The notes: generated from the sequence alone by a model not told the origin. Positions 1-9,300 are shown, numbered from the stretch's first letter. The stretch: DNA of 64,000 bases from Marinobacterium aestuarii (GCF_001651805.1 NZ_CP015839.1:2418001-2482000); one strand, 5' to 3'. Numbers and translations: made by a program.

Positions 1-387
1 GCCGATCTGACTGCGGGCATCGCCATTGGCGGCGACCGTGACCAGGCCGTCGATAAAGTCGGTATTTGCCTCAGGCATCGACAGTGCGTCCCAGCGCAGC
101 ACATTGGGCGGGCAGTCCACTTCGGTAATGGGAGCGGTACGGATGAGGCCCTTGTCCATGGGGCTGAAGTCCCCCATGGCGATGGACGGCCGGATGCGGT
201 AGGTCCAGGTGCGCCTGTTGCTGTGCCGTGGCGCCGTGAAGGCGGTGGTGCTGAACTGCTCGGTGTAGAGCTGGTAATCGCAGCGCTGGGGGTTGAACTG
301 CCCCTGGGGCAGGGCACCTGGCAGGGCTTCGGTTTCATGTTCGTTGCCGAAACCGTTGAGGTATTCGAGTGTGTGGGACTTTGTCAT
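1..387 (-). CDS. hmgA: Homogentisate 1,2-dioxygenase, 5' part (gene runs off the window)
   Basis: Partial gene on the minus strand, open from its ATG at 387 to the window edge (129 codons). The translation begins with the family's N-terminal signature YLNGFGNEHETEALPGALP and continues through FTAPRHSNRRTWTYRIRPS and VDCPPNVLRWD, as in bacterial and fungal homogentisate dioxygenases (about 430 residues). The enzyme opens the aromatic ring of homogentisate to maleylacetoacetate in tyrosine and phenylalanine breakdown, in the cytoplasm. The iron-binding residues lie in the missing C-terminal part. Other genes of the pathway would be expected beyond the left edge. Recognition is firm; completeness cannot be judged. 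Confidence 0.93.
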   Translation of the reverse strand, partial: MTKSHTLEYLNGFGNEHETEALPGALPQGQFNPQRCDYQLYTEQFSTTAFTAPRHSNRRTWTYRIRPSIAMGDFSPMDKGLIRTAPITEVDCPPNVLRWDALSMPEANTDFIDGLVTVAANGDARSQIG

Positions 388-789
388 TGTTCGAATTTCC
401 GTCAGGTTGGATCGCAGTCTCGCTCTGTTCCTGCAGGTCTGCGGCGTTTTTTGATAGTTTCATTTGAGACTAGTTTAGTTGCATTTGTTGGTTATTTCAA
501 CCCGGTATCCGCTGGATTTAATTTTTAGCCGCGTCATAAATGCATTTTTATGCGTTATATGGTTTTTTATAAGAATAATTTTGGATTTTTTTGAGGGTCT
601 GGCGTCTGTGCCCGGAGGAAACCTCGGAAATTGACCCTATCTATACTCTGCGCTGTTCGATGCGGCTGCTGTTACGGATGTGCGCCTGGGTTTGACCGTT
701 AGGTGGTATCACTTCTTTACTGTAAGCATCAGCGCCAGCCTTTGAGGGCCGAACGCTGCGATGCTGCGCAGCTCAAGGGAGCACTATCC
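388..789. other. Intergenic region between divergent hmgA and the antiporter gene
   Basis: About 400 bp without a credible gene. The middle part (about 475-600) is clearly AT-rich compared with the surroundings and is the likely promoter region for both divergent genes. I could not place a convincing -35/-10 pair. A frame upstream of the antiporter ATG stays open to 703, but no ribosome binding site supports starting there. Confidence 0.5.
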
Positions 790-3270
790 ATGGAGCACAG
801 TCTGCACATTGCCCACCTTGTCGCAGGCATTATTGCCTTGCTGCTGATTGCGGCGGTGACGCTGGCGGTCACTGAACGGCTGCGGTTTCCCTTTACGGTG
901 GCGCTGGTGCTGGTGGGCATGGTGCTGACTGAAGTGGCACAGACCTACCCGCAGGCGCTGGGGCCGCTTGAAGGTATCGAAATCTCCTCGGGTCTGATTT
1001 TGTATGTCTTTCTGCCCACCCTGGTGTTTGAATCGGCCTTTCATCTCGATGCCCGCCAATTGCGCCGCGATCTCGCGCCCGTGGTGATGCTGGCGGTGCC
1101 AGGTCTGCTGGTCTCTACCTTTATTATTGGTGGCGTCATGGCGTTGGCCACGCCCATTTCGTTTTCGGCGGCCTTGCTGCTCGGCGCCATCCTGAGCGCC
1201 ACAGACCCCGTGGCGGTGATTTCCCTGTTCAAGCGTCTGGGGGCACCGCGCCGGCTGACCGTACTGGTTGAAGGGGAGAGCCTGTTTAACGACGCCACCT
1301 CGATTGTGCTGGCGCGGGTGCTGGTGGGCGTACTGGTGGCCGGTGCCGTGTCTGTTGAGTCGGTACTGCAGGGTGTACTGGATTTTGTGGTGGTGTTTGT
1401 CGGTGGCCTGTTGGTGGGCTGGCTGATGGCCCTGTTGACCGGATATCTGCTGGGGGTACTACAGGGGCATCACTTTATCGAGATTACGCTAACCACCATT
1501 CTGGCGTACGTCTCTTTTCTGGTCGCAGAAGAGGTGTTTCATGTCAGCGGTGTCATGGCAACGGTGGCGGCGGCACTGAGTTTCAGTGGTTGGGGCTGGA
1601 TCAAGGTGAGTCCAGAAGTGCGTGCCTACCTGGAGCACTTCTGGGAATACATGGCCTTTATAGCGACGGCCCTGATCTTTCTGATGGTGGGTATGCAGGC
1701 CGAGGTCTCGGCGCTGCTGGAGGCCATGCCGCTGCTTGTCTGGGTGATCCTGGGGATGCTGTTGTCGCGGTTTGTTGTGATTTTCGGCCTGATACCGCTG
1801 ATGGAACGCCTGCCTGGCGCCCAACCCGTGGGGCTGGGTTACAAGGCAGTGATGTATTGGGGCGGGCTGCGCGGGGCCATCGCACTGGCTATCGTACTGA
1901 GCCTGCCCGAATTCGAGCACTCGGCCACCTTTACCACCCTGGTGATGGGCGCGGTGCTCTTTACCCTGGTGGTACAGGGTCTGTCGATCAATAGCCTGGT
2001 GCACCGTCTGGGGCTGGATAGGCCGTCGCTGGCAGACCGCTTCGCCCGTATGGAAGGTAACCTGCTGGCCAAACGACGTGCTCAGGACCGTATCCCCGAA
2101 CTCATGGCCGGTGGCCTGTTTTCGGGCTCCATTGCGCAGCGGTTGCAGCTCAACTCCGATCAGGAATTAATCAGCATCCGTGAGGAGTTGAATCAGCTGC
2201 GTCAGACTGAACTCAATGCCAACGAGGAACGTCGGCTACTCTACCTGCGCGGTTTTGCCGAAGAGCAGTCGTTGTTTATCGACATGTTCAACAAGGGACA
2301 CCTGTGTGAGGCGGCGTTCTGGCAATTACGTCAGCGTGTTGCGCTGGATCTAGACAGCGTCCGTTTCCAGGATCGGCTGGACCATATCGTTTTCTGCGAG
2401 CGGCAGGAGTCGGTGCTGGCGCAACAGCGTTTGCGTTTGCTGGGCCGCGTTGCGGTGCTGGCAGGTTATGCCCAGTGGCTGCGCATCAGGCGCGTGGCCA
2501 AGGACTATGAGATTGCCTGGGGGCGTTATCAGAGCTGCTCGCGGGTGCTGGAGCGTTTTGACGAATTGGTGGAAACGGAATCCATATCCGCCGAGGTGGC
2601 ATCTGAAGTCCGACAGCAGTACCTTGCCTGGCATCAAGCCGCCTGCACACAGCTCGATCAGATGGCCGAGCAGTTCCCTGAATTTGTTGCAGACATGCAA
2701 GAACGTTTGGGGCAGCGTTTGGTGTTGCTTGCCGAAGGCGAGGCGATTGGCGAGCAGCTTGAGCGTGGAACCCTGCCGCAGGGCATCGCCGAAACACTGG
2801 AGGCCGAGATGCGCACCAAGCTGCGGGCCTTGCGCGGGGCGGCCATTAAAAAACTGCGGGTTGAACCGTCCGAACTGCTACGCAAGGTGCCCTTCCTGCA
2901 GGACATCCCGGAGGCTGATTTTGCGCAGCTGGCGACACGCATGCGCTCTGTGACCGTGGCCGAGGGAGAAAACATTATCAGCCAGGGGGATACGGGCTAT
3001 TCGGTGTATCTGATCGCACGGGGCGTGGTGCGGGTGATACGGCGTGACGATGGCAAGGATCGCCAGCTGGCGACCCTGATGGCGGGCGATTTTTGTGGAG
3101 AGATGGCGTTGCTGCATAATGCGACGCGCAGTGCCACGGTTCGGGCGATGACGCCCTGCTCGCTTTATGAACTGCGTCGCGATGATCTGGTGCAGGCCAT
3201 GCACGAGTATCCTGCTATTCAGGTGGCGCTGGAAAATGCGGCGCTTGAACGCAAGCATGCTCAGGGCTGA
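790..3270 (+). CDS. CPA1-family sodium/proton antiporter with C-terminal cyclic-nucleotide-binding domain
   Basis: Predicted inner-membrane cation:proton antiporter of 826 residues. Residues about 10-420 form a multi-helix Na+/H+ exchanger domain with the CPA1 motifs ATDPVAV (about 137-143) and EGESLFND (about 161-168), which carry the conserved membrane aspartates. A helical cytoplasmic linker of roughly 270 residues follows, then a cNMP-binding fold (about 697-805) containing GDFCGEMALLHNATRSATVRA, the phosphate-binding-cassette region with the usual GE and R-[AS]-A pattern. The architecture resembles NhaP/SOS1-like exchangers. The frame is open from 703, but I chose ATG 790 because AAGGGAG lies 8 bases before it and the membrane domain starts right after. 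Substrate (Na+, K+ or Li+) and ligand (cAMP or other) cannot be told from sequence. Confidence 0.88.
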   Translation: MEHSLHIAHLVAGIIALLLIAAVTLAVTERLRFPFTVALVLVGMVLTEVAQTYPQALGPLEGIEISSGLILYVFLPTLVFESAFHLDARQLRRDLAPVVMLAVPGLLVSTFIIGGVMALATPISFSAALLLGAILSATDPVAVISLFKRLGAPRRLTVLVEGESLFNDATSIVLARVLVGVLVAGAVSVESVLQGVLDFVVVFVGGLLVGWLMALLTGYLLGVLQGHHFIEITLTTILAYVSFLVAEEVFHVSGVMATVAAALSFSGWGWIKVSPEVRAYLEHFWEYMAFIATALIFLMVGMQAEVSALLEAMPLLVWVILGMLLSRFVVIFGLIPLMERLPGAQPVGLGYKAVMYWGGLRGAIALAIVLSLPEFEHSATFTTLVMGAVLFTLVVQGLSINSLVHRLGLDRPSLADRFARMEGNLLAKRRAQDRIPELMAGGLFSGSIAQRLQLNSDQELISIREELNQLRQTELNANEERRLLYLRGFAEEQSLFIDMFNKGHLCEAAFWQLRQRVALDLDSVRFQDRLDHIVFCERQESVLAQQRLRLLGRVAVLAGYAQWLRIRRVAKDYEIAWGRYQSCSRVLERFDELVETESISAEVASEVRQQYLAWHQAACTQLDQMAEQFPEFVADMQERLGQRLVLLAEGEAIGEQLERGTLPQGIAETLEAEMRTKLRALRGAAIKKLRVEPSELLRKVPFLQDIPEADFAQLATRMRSVTVAEGENIISQGDTGYSVYLIARGVVRVIRRDDGKDRQLATLMAGDFCGEMALLHNATRSATVRAMTPCSLYELRRDDLVQAMHEYPAIQVALENAALERKHAQG

Positions 3271-3272
3271 GA

Positions 3273-3491
3273 TCAGATATCTGCGTTCAGGTGCTCAATT
3301 ATAGAGTCGCGCTGGTATCTCAGCAGCGGTTCCCATACTCCGTTGTCATTGGCAAGCCAGGTACCACAGTTGTCGCAACGGGCAATACACAGGTTTTCCC
3401 GAACAAACCGAATGCTGATCAGGCCTGCTGCGGGCACTGTTGTTTCCACTGCCGGGCCCTGGGCGTGGGCGCAGCAAGGACAGAGACCGTG
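3273..3491 (-). CDS. Small CxxC/CxxC protein, function unknown
   Basis: Short open frame (72 residues from the ATG at 3491; the frame is open further, to 3617). It has CPCC near the N-terminus and CDNCGTWL about 35 residues later, a spacing that could bind one zinc ion as a zinc ribbon. It ends two bases from the convergent antiporter stop. A neighbour at 3705-3977 on the same strand has the same layout (CPSC, then CRCCNSYL), so the two look like diverged paralogues. No Shine-Dalgarno sequence is evident at this start, so the start is uncertain. I do not recognise the family. Confidence 0.5.
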   Translation of the reverse strand, partial: HGLCPCCAHAQGPAVETTVPAAGLISIRFVRENLCIARCDNCGTWLANDNGVWEPLLRYQRDSIIEHLNADI

Positions 3492-3704
3492 CATAGGCGC
3501 AAGAGGTTGGTCATGCGTGTATAAGGATGCAGGTTGAATGACCTCATTCCCGCCAGAACGCGCTCTGCTTTGGCAGGGGGAGGTCGTTTTTCGGAGCCGG
3601 CTGAAGTGGGTATACATTCGCGGGAATGCCTTCTACAGAGCTTATATTGAAGACGCTGGTAAAATCCGCGTATAGTGCCGCGCTTGAATCTGTTCGCGGC
3701 GGTT

Positions 3705-3977
3705 TTACCTGCTATTGGTCGCCAGGTGTAAGGCCAGTGAATTTGCGAACGACATTGTGCGGTTCTTGCTGTCGGTGCTGGGCGTCAGTGGGCTCTGACG
3801 CTCGTCGTAATAGCCGATGCTGATGATTTCCCATTGCTGAAGGTAGCAATGCAGGTAGCTGTTGCAGCAGCGGCACTTGTATAGCTGGCTGTCCTGCAGC
3901 GTACTGATATTGACCAGATAGGGATGGTGGCGTTGCTGCGAAATCAGGAGTTCACATGATGGGCAGGTGCTTTCCAT
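3705..3977 (-). CDS. Small CxxC/CxxC protein, paralogue-like neighbour of the preceding one
   Basis: 90 residues from ATG 3977, chosen because TGAGG lies about 9 bases upstream on the coding strand. The frame stays open to 4082, but that would add an unlikely extension. The N-terminus is MESTCPSCE and a second cysteine cluster, KCRCCNSYL, follows about 30 residues later, then a tryptophan-containing stretch. This suggests a small zinc-ribbon protein. The polar C-terminal tail is absent from its neighbour at 3273-3491. Function unknown; no promoter or operator was recognised. Confidence 0.55.
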   Translation of the reverse strand: MESTCPSCELLISQQRHHPYLVNISTLQDSQLYKCRCCNSYLHCYLQQWEIISIGYYDERQSPLTPSTDSKNRTMSFANSLALHLATNSR

Positions 3978-4250
3978 GTCGATTGCCTCAGGTTGTACGA
4001 CTGTAGTTTCGGTTTGCATCCAATGCGCCGAATGTTGCTTGTCCAAACAGGCTGTGGATTTTGTGTATCTAATCTCAAACATTGGTACACAGGGGTAATG
4101 TTAGGGGAGACCCTGGCAAAAATATTTAGGACTAAGTCCTAATTTTGAACGCATGGTCAGAGTTTTCGAGTTGTTGTACGGGCCAGTCCCGTTTATTGGC
4201 AGACAGGACGTCTGTTTCAACCGCAGGATGCGAGTCATACGGAATACTCC

Positions 4251-4952
4251 ATGCGTATGTTGTGGGTGGCACTGCTGTTGCCACTGTATGCGTTTGCCGA
4301 TCAGCCGGCGTCCTTCAGTGCAGCCAAGCGGGAACTGGTCGCCATTTATGCAGACAATCCGACGTCGTTTTATTGTGGCTGTCGCTACGGAGCGCACGGC
4401 AAACGTCTGGAGCCGGATCTGGCCAGCTGTGGTTACCAGGCGCGCAAAAACGCCAACCGTGCCGGTCGAATCGAGTGGGAACATGTGATGCCGGCCTGGG
4501 TGTTCGGGCATCAGCGCCAGTGCTGGCAGCAGGGTGGACGCCGGGCCTGCAGTAAAGATCCGGACTTCAAGCTCATGGAGGCCGACATGAATAACCTGGT
4601 GCCGGCCATCGGCGAGGTGAACGGAGATCGCTCCAACTATGCTTACGGCATGATTTCCGGCGAGCCGCGTGCCTATGGCGCCTGCGATGTTGAGGTGGAT
4701 TTCAAGGGGCGCACCCTGGAGCCCAGCGACGCGATCCGGGGCGATATTGCCCGCATCTATTTTTACATGCGCGATCGCTACCAGTTGCGTTTGAGCCAAA
4801 GTGAAACGCGCCTGCTTGAAGTCTGGAACCGTGCCGACCCCGTGGATAGCTGGGAGCTTGAGCGCAACAAACGCATTCGCGCGGTGCAGGGGTTCGGCAA
4901 CCCCCATGTGGAGACGGCCGAGACCCTGCTGGTCAAGAGTCGCCTGCCCTAG
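4251..4952 (+). CDS. Endonuclease I (EndA/Dns-type secreted DNase)
   Basis: 233-residue exported nuclease. Residues 1-16 are a signal peptide (MRMLWVALLLPLYAFA, cleavage before DQPAS). The catalytic beta-beta-alpha-metal core is visible as EWEHVMPAW, with the general-base histidine in the canonical WEHVxPAW motif, followed by MNNLVPAIGEVNGDRSN, which supplies the metal-binding asparagine. Several cysteines (CGC, SCGYQ, QCW, ACSK) match the disulfide-rich periplasmic/extracellular Dns and EndA enzymes, and the length is typical (about 230). It would degrade double-stranded DNA outside the cytoplasm, for DNA scavenging or biofilm turnover. It stands alone; the downstream gene at 5020 seems unrelated. 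Confidence 0.9.
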   Translation: MRMLWVALLLPLYAFADQPASFSAAKRELVAIYADNPTSFYCGCRYGAHGKRLEPDLASCGYQARKNANRAGRIEWEHVMPAWVFGHQRQCWQQGGRRACSKDPDFKLMEADMNNLVPAIGEVNGDRSNYAYGMISGEPRAYGACDVEVDFKGRTLEPSDAIRGDIARIYFYMRDRYQLRLSQSETRLLEVWNRADPVDSWELERNKRIRAVQGFGNPHVETAETLLVKSRLP

Positions 4953-5019
4953 GCAGCGGCCTTGAGCAAGAGCAGGGCTGCCCGCGAGTCATGCAGATTA
5001 TAGAAAGAGGACCCAAACC

Positions 5020-5991
5020 ATGCTTCATATAACCAATGGCGACATGGCGAATCAGTGGCTGCAAAGTGCAGGTATCGGTGATGAGTATCTGGCCTGGAGC
5101 GATGTATTGCATGAAGGCCCGGTGCCGGGCGGGCTGACGCTGGACGAGTTGTCCCGGGTGCGTGCCGCCTTTATCGCCAACTGTGGCTGGGCGACCGACT
5201 TTGAAGCCCAGACCCATTTTCAGGCGCGGGACGCCCTGTTTCGCCGCGGCGCGCGTGCAGGCGGTATTGTCATATGGAATTCGTTCGAACTCTATGATCA
5301 GTTGCACCTGCTGCAATTGCTCAACTGGTATCACGAGGAGGGCCAGGGGCTTGCCTGGCCGGAACTGGTGCTGGTGGAGGATTACCTTGGTCAGACGGAA
5401 CCTGAGCGGGCGGCAGTACTCTATGCCACCCGGCAGCGAGTAAGCGAGGCGCAGATGACGCTGGCGGTGGATGCCTGGCAGGCGTTTTGCAGCGCCAATC
5501 CGCGCACCCTGGCGAACCTGCTGCGCCAGGATCTGTCGGCGCTACCCTTCCTGGCTGCAGCAGTTGAGCGTTTGTTGCAGGAGTATCCGGGCCCCTGGGG
5601 TATTAATCGCACCGAAAAGCAGCTGCTTGAGGCTGTGAGTGCTGGTGTTGAGGATGCTGCGGGGTTGTTCCGGGCTGTGCGTGCGGCAGAGGAGGTGGCC
5701 TTTATGGGGGATGCCAGCTTCTGGCGGGTGCTGGAGGGGTTGCTGCGCGCGCCGGCTGCGCTGCTGCGCTCTGAGGGGGGGCATTTTGTACGCCCTGCGC
5801 TTGCTGGTTGCGATGAGGCGTTTCTGGCACTGCGCTTCTCGCTTACGCCCAGGGGGCAGCAGGTGCTGGCTGGAGCACAGGACTGGCTGTCGGAGCAGGC
5901 AATTGATCGCTGGATCGGCGGTGTTCATTTTGGCGGCAGTGGCATCTGGCGCTGGGATGCCGATGCCGGGGCGCTAAAACGGGGTCTCTAA
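5020..5991 (+). CDS. DUF1835/DUF3658-type protein of unknown function
   Basis: 323 residues, starting at ATG 5020 after an AAAGAGG-like ribosome site. The N-terminus MLHITNGDMAN followed by YLAWSDVLHEGPVPGGL is the signature of DUF1835 proteins, where the conserved ITNGD and W.D.L.EGP motifs dominate residues 1-130. The C-terminal part (about 200-310) ends with DRWIGGVHFGGSGIWRWD, matching the companion DUF3658 region. No signal peptide or membrane segment is seen, so it is probably cytosolic. The biochemical role of this family is not established, and the neighbours (endonuclease I, slyD) give no help. Confidence 0.75.
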   Translation: MLHITNGDMANQWLQSAGIGDEYLAWSDVLHEGPVPGGLTLDELSRVRAAFIANCGWATDFEAQTHFQARDALFRRGARAGGIVIWNSFELYDQLHLLQLLNWYHEEGQGLAWPELVLVEDYLGQTEPERAAVLYATRQRVSEAQMTLAVDAWQAFCSANPRTLANLLRQDLSALPFLAAAVERLLQEYPGPWGINRTEKQLLEAVSAGVEDAAGLFRAVRAAEEVAFMGDASFWRVLEGLLRAPAALLRSEGGHFVRPALAGCDEAFLALRFSLTPRGQQVLAGAQDWLSEQAIDRWIGGVHFGGSGIWRWDADAGALKRGL

Positions 5992-6025
5992 TCGCTGTTT
6001 GAGCGCCGGTTAACGACTTGCGCAA

Positions 6026-6186
6026 GGAGGCTGTCCGAGAATGCTGGCCGTCGCGAGAGCCAGCTGATTTGAGCGGGTTTTTGCGGTGTTTTAAGGCGAA
6101 TAGTGGTTCTATTTAACGCAAGACAGCACAAAAAACAGTCAAGTTCAGATGGTTCGCAGTAGGTTGAGTATTGTCGGACAGCCTCC
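6026..6186. mobile_element. MITE-like element with terminal inverted repeats
   Basis: A 161-bp segment bounded by perfect 13-bp inverted repeats: GGAGGCTGTCCGA at 6026-6038 and its reverse complement at 6174-6186. The match continues imperfectly to about 20 bp (AAT and CT positions conserved). It lies between the DUF1835 gene and slyD and has no transposase, so it looks like a non-autonomous derivative of an insertion sequence. The ends resemble those of transposons whose tips read GAGGCTGTCC, but I cannot assign a family. No target-site duplication is obvious. The rest of the 5992-6379 gap holds nothing else I recognise. Confidence 0.6.
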
Positions 6187-6379
6187 GAGGGGTGACAGTC
6201 GCGGATTGGCACGTTAGGATGCGCGTGGAATGCTTGGTGGCGTTGTCTGCGGGTGGCTCACACAGGTTTTCAACTACTTAAATGTATGCTGTTTCAGTGC
6301 CAGGTTCTAAATGTCCTAACCGGGCGGAAAATCCGATGGTGATCTGAGTCAGTTGTGACGACAGAACGGAGTAATACCA

Positions 6380-6862
6380 GTGCAGATAGCTGAAAATACC
6401 ATAGTGCAGATCCACTACACCCTGAAAAATGCCGCCGGCGATGTGGTTGATACCTCCGCAGGGCAGGAACCACTGGCCTATTTGCACGGCGGTGGCAACA
6501 TCGTTGAAGGTCTTGAGTCTGCCCTGGTCGGTAAAGCCGTTGGCGACAAGCTCGATGTGACTGTAGAGCCAGAGCGTGGCTATGGCGAGCGTCGTGAAGA
6601 CCTGGTGCAGGATGTTGAACGCAGCAACTTTGTTGGCGTTGAGGACATTGAAGTCGGCATGCAGTTTCTGGCGCAGACCCCCTGGGGTGAGCAGCCGGTA
6701 ACCGTTATTGCGGTCGCCGATGACAGCGTGCAGCTGGACGGCAACCATCCACTGGCCGGCGAAACCCTGAACTTCTCGGTTGAAGTTGTTGATGTGCGCC
6801 AGGCCAGCGAAGAAGAGCTGCAGCACGGCCACGCCCACGGCGAGGGTGGTCACCACCACTAA
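6380..6862 (+). CDS. slyD: FKBP-type peptidyl-prolyl isomerase SlyD
   Basis: 160-residue cytoplasmic folding helper of the SlyD type. Residues 1-70 and 120-145 form the FKBP domain, starting MQIAENTIVQIHYTLKNAAG. The inserted-in-flap (IF) chaperone domain sits at about 70-120 between them. The short histidine-rich tail HGHAHGEGGHHH is the nickel-binding end typical of SlyD, shorter than in E. coli. The start is GTG at 6380 with CGGAG about 10 bases upstream; no nearby ATG would preserve the conserved first strand. It is a single gene followed by a strong terminator at 6901. Known SlyD roles are prolyl isomerisation and nickel delivery for hydrogenase maturation; the latter is only inferred here. 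Confidence 0.93.
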   Translation: MQIAENTIVQIHYTLKNAAGDVVDTSAGQEPLAYLHGGGNIVEGLESALVGKAVGDKLDVTVEPERGYGERREDLVQDVERSNFVGVEDIEVGMQFLAQTPWGEQPVTVIAVADDSVQLDGNHPLAGETLNFSVEVVDVRQASEEELQHGHAHGEGGHHH

Positions 6863-6900
6863 GCGGATGCGGGTTGCCGGCGACGGCGACTCACCGCTTC

Positions 6901-6927
6901 AACAACCGGGCCCAGGCCCGGTTGTTT
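6901..6927 (+). terminator. Rho-independent terminator after slyD
   Basis: Perfect 11-bp stem AACAACCGGGC / GCCCGGTTGTT with a CCAG loop, ending in a short T run. It lies 38 bases past the slyD stop. Confidence 0.8.
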
Positions 6928-7086
6928 GCGTAATCAAGCGTCGAAAAGAGTCGGCGCTCCACTTTAGTCATGTTATGGATAACACCCCAATTCGTTGAAC
7001 TTTCCCGGTGCTCGGCAACCTTGCAGAAAGACTCTGTAGCGCCGATGCAGCAATCCGGGTGAAGTCAGTTCTGCGACTGTCGATGC

Positions 7087-9300
7087 ATGGATGTATCGTC
7101 GGTGAGCGCAACGGGAGACTGGGTGCTGCGTAAAACCTCTGTTTTTTCTGCCTGTGTCTTTGTAGCCACACTGTTGCTGGGCTTTTACTGGAACCAGCTC
7201 AACCAGACGCTACAGCAACGCGACCAGGCGTCCCTTGTCCGTGACCTGATCAATACACAGGTCAGTTCCGTCGAGCGTTTGCTCAACCTTTCCCTGCTGT
7301 CGACCGAGCTGCTGGCCCATGAGGTGCGGCGCAGTCAGGGCGAACCGCCGGATTTTGCCGCCCGGGCGGCCGAAATTCTGCGTGATTTCCCCTCGGTGTC
7401 CAGTCTGCAGCTCGCCCCTGGTGGCATTAACCTGCAAATTTTCCCCTTTGCCGGCAATGAAGCGGCGCTGGGGCTGAATATTTTCGAGCATGGCTCTACG
7501 GCGATCGCTACCGCGCGGGCGCGGGATGAGCATCGGATGACCATCAATGGCCCGCTCACTCTGGTGCAGGGTGGCAGTGCGGTGATCGGGCGTAATCCTG
7601 TGTATCTGCTCGACGCCAGTGGCAAGGAGCACTTTTGGGGCTTTGTGTCAGCGGTGATTGATATAGACCGCCTGCTGTCGGTCACGGATCTGCAAAAGCT
7701 GGCAACCCGTGGCTTCCAGTATGAGCTGGTGAGGCCGGCAGACGCTGGTCTGCCGGAGCGTGTGGTTTTCAGCAGTGGGGAGGCGCTGAACGGCGACAAT
7801 GTGCAGACACTGGACGTACGGGTGCCGAATGATCGCTGGCAGTTGCGCATGAGTCATGGTCTGGCTGCGCAGGGGCTGGTCGTCGGCTTTGGCCACTTCC
7901 TTAGCCTGTTCGCGGCGCTTACTCTGGCCTGGCTGGTGCACTATGTCTTGCGAGAGCCCTACCGGCTGCGGGCGCTGGTGGATTCGCGCACGCGGGAGCT
8001 GCATGAGCTGGCCTACCATGATTATCTGACAGGGCTCGTCAACCGGCGTCTGCTGAACGAGCAACTGGGCCAGGTGCTGCGTGAGCAGTCCTACGCGGGT
8101 GGTCAGGTCGCGCTCTTGTACCTGGACCTGGATGACTTCAAACGCATCAACGATTCCATGGGGCATGAGGTCGGGGATCAGCTGCTGGTGGAAGTCGCCA
8201 ATCGGTTGCGCGGCCAGGTGCGAGGCAACGATATTGTCGCCAGGCTCGGGGGCGACGAGTTTGCTGTTGTGCTGCTGAACAGCGGTGGCCAGCATGATTT
8301 GCTGCGCCTGGCCGAGAAGATCGTGCTGGCACTGAGTCGTCCGGTGCGGCTGAACAGCCGGGATCTGGTGATTAGCACCTCGATGGGCATCACCCTTGCG
8401 CCCCATGATGGTGACTCGGCCAGCCAGTTGCTGCGCAATGCAGATCTGGCACTCTATGCCTCCAAGCGTCGCGGCAAGAACTGTATAGAGTTTTTTAATA
8501 TCGATATGCAGCGCGAGGCTTTACGCCTGATGCTGCTGGAGGAAGACCTGCGTCATGCGCTGGCGCACCGGCAGCTGGCACTGGCGTTTCAGCCCATCGT
8601 CAATCTCGAGCACAACCGGGTGGCGGCCTTTGAGGCGCTGGTGCGCTGGCACCATCCCGAACAGGGCCTGCTGATGCCGGGTCACTTTATTCCTGCCGCC
8701 GAGCAGTCGGGTCTGATTGTGCCGCTGGGTTACTGGGTACTGCGCTCGGTTTGCCAGGGGCTGGTGGCACGTATAGAGGCGCAACGTGATGTGGTGCCGG
8801 TGGCGCTCAATATCAGCCCGCAGCAGTTTCGCGACAAGCACTTCATGATCGAAGTGCAGGCGATCCTGGACGAGACCGGGGTGCCGCCTGAACTGCTGGA
8901 GTTCGAGATCACCGAAAGCACGCTGATGGACAATCTGGCTGCCACCATCGACATTCTCAATGCCCTCAAGGTGCTGGGCATACGCATTTCGATTGACGAC
9001 TTCGGTACCGGCTATTCATCCCTGGCGTTACTCAAACAGCTGCCCGTAGACACGCTGAAGATCGACCGCTGTTTTGTAAAGGATATTGGCGAGGACGAAG
9101 AAGACCGCCAGATCATTCAGGCGGTGATTGCCATGTCGGCTCAGCTTCACCTTGAAGTGATCGCCGAAGGTGTTGAAACCCAGGCGCAGAGTGATCTGCT
9201 CTATGCGTTTGGCTGTCGCCGGGTGCAGGGATACTTCTACGGCAAGCCGGTGATTGGGGCCATACCCGATACCCAGCCATTGCCACAGCCTGTCCTCTAG
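7087..9300 (+). CDS. Membrane CHASE-GGDEF-EAL cyclic-di-GMP protein
   Basis: 737 residues. A hydrophobic segment at about 18-33 (FSACVFVATLLLGFYW) and another near 265-285 bracket a periplasmic sensor region resembling a CHASE domain. The GGDEF domain follows, with LGGDEF intact at about 387-392 and the inhibitory RxxD site (RGND) five residues before it. The EAL domain begins at FEALVRWHHP (EAL at about 516-518) and keeps NISPQQF, EITES, DDFGTGYSS and AEGVE, which cover the metal and catalytic residues. Both diguanylate cyclase and phosphodiesterase activities therefore look possible. The CHASE input suggests control by an extracellular small molecule. It is a monocistronic gene; the external signal is unknown. 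Confidence 0.9.
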   Translation: MDVSSVSATGDWVLRKTSVFSACVFVATLLLGFYWNQLNQTLQQRDQASLVRDLINTQVSSVERLLNLSLLSTELLAHEVRRSQGEPPDFAARAAEILRDFPSVSSLQLAPGGINLQIFPFAGNEAALGLNIFEHGSTAIATARARDEHRMTINGPLTLVQGGSAVIGRNPVYLLDASGKEHFWGFVSAVIDIDRLLSVTDLQKLATRGFQYELVRPADAGLPERVVFSSGEALNGDNVQTLDVRVPNDRWQLRMSHGLAAQGLVVGFGHFLSLFAALTLAWLVHYVLREPYRLRALVDSRTRELHELAYHDYLTGLVNRRLLNEQLGQVLREQSYAGGQVALLYLDLDDFKRINDSMGHEVGDQLLVEVANRLRGQVRGNDIVARLGGDEFAVVLLNSGGQHDLLRLAEKIVLALSRPVRLNSRDLVISTSMGITLAPHDGDSASQLLRNADLALYASKRRGKNCIEFFNIDMQREALRLMLLEEDLRHALAHRQLALAFQPIVNLEHNRVAAFEALVRWHHPEQGLLMPGHFIPAAEQSGLIVPLGYWVLRSVCQGLVARIEAQRDVVPVALNISPQQFRDKHFMIEVQAILDETGVPPELLEFEITESTLMDNLAATIDILNALKVLGIRISIDDFGTGYSSLALLKQLPVDTLKIDRCFVKDIGEDEEDRQIIQAVIAMSAQLHLEVIAEGVETQAQSDLLYAFGCRRVQGYFYGKPVIGAIPDTQPLPQPVL

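Noticed and set aside
223-528. 101-codon frame on the plus strand
   Set aside because: It lies opposite hmgA, which is recognisable, and has no domain or ribosome site.
3626-3823. 65-codon plus-strand frame between the two small CxxC genes
   Set aside because: It overlaps the better supported minus-strand gene at 3705 and has no start signal.
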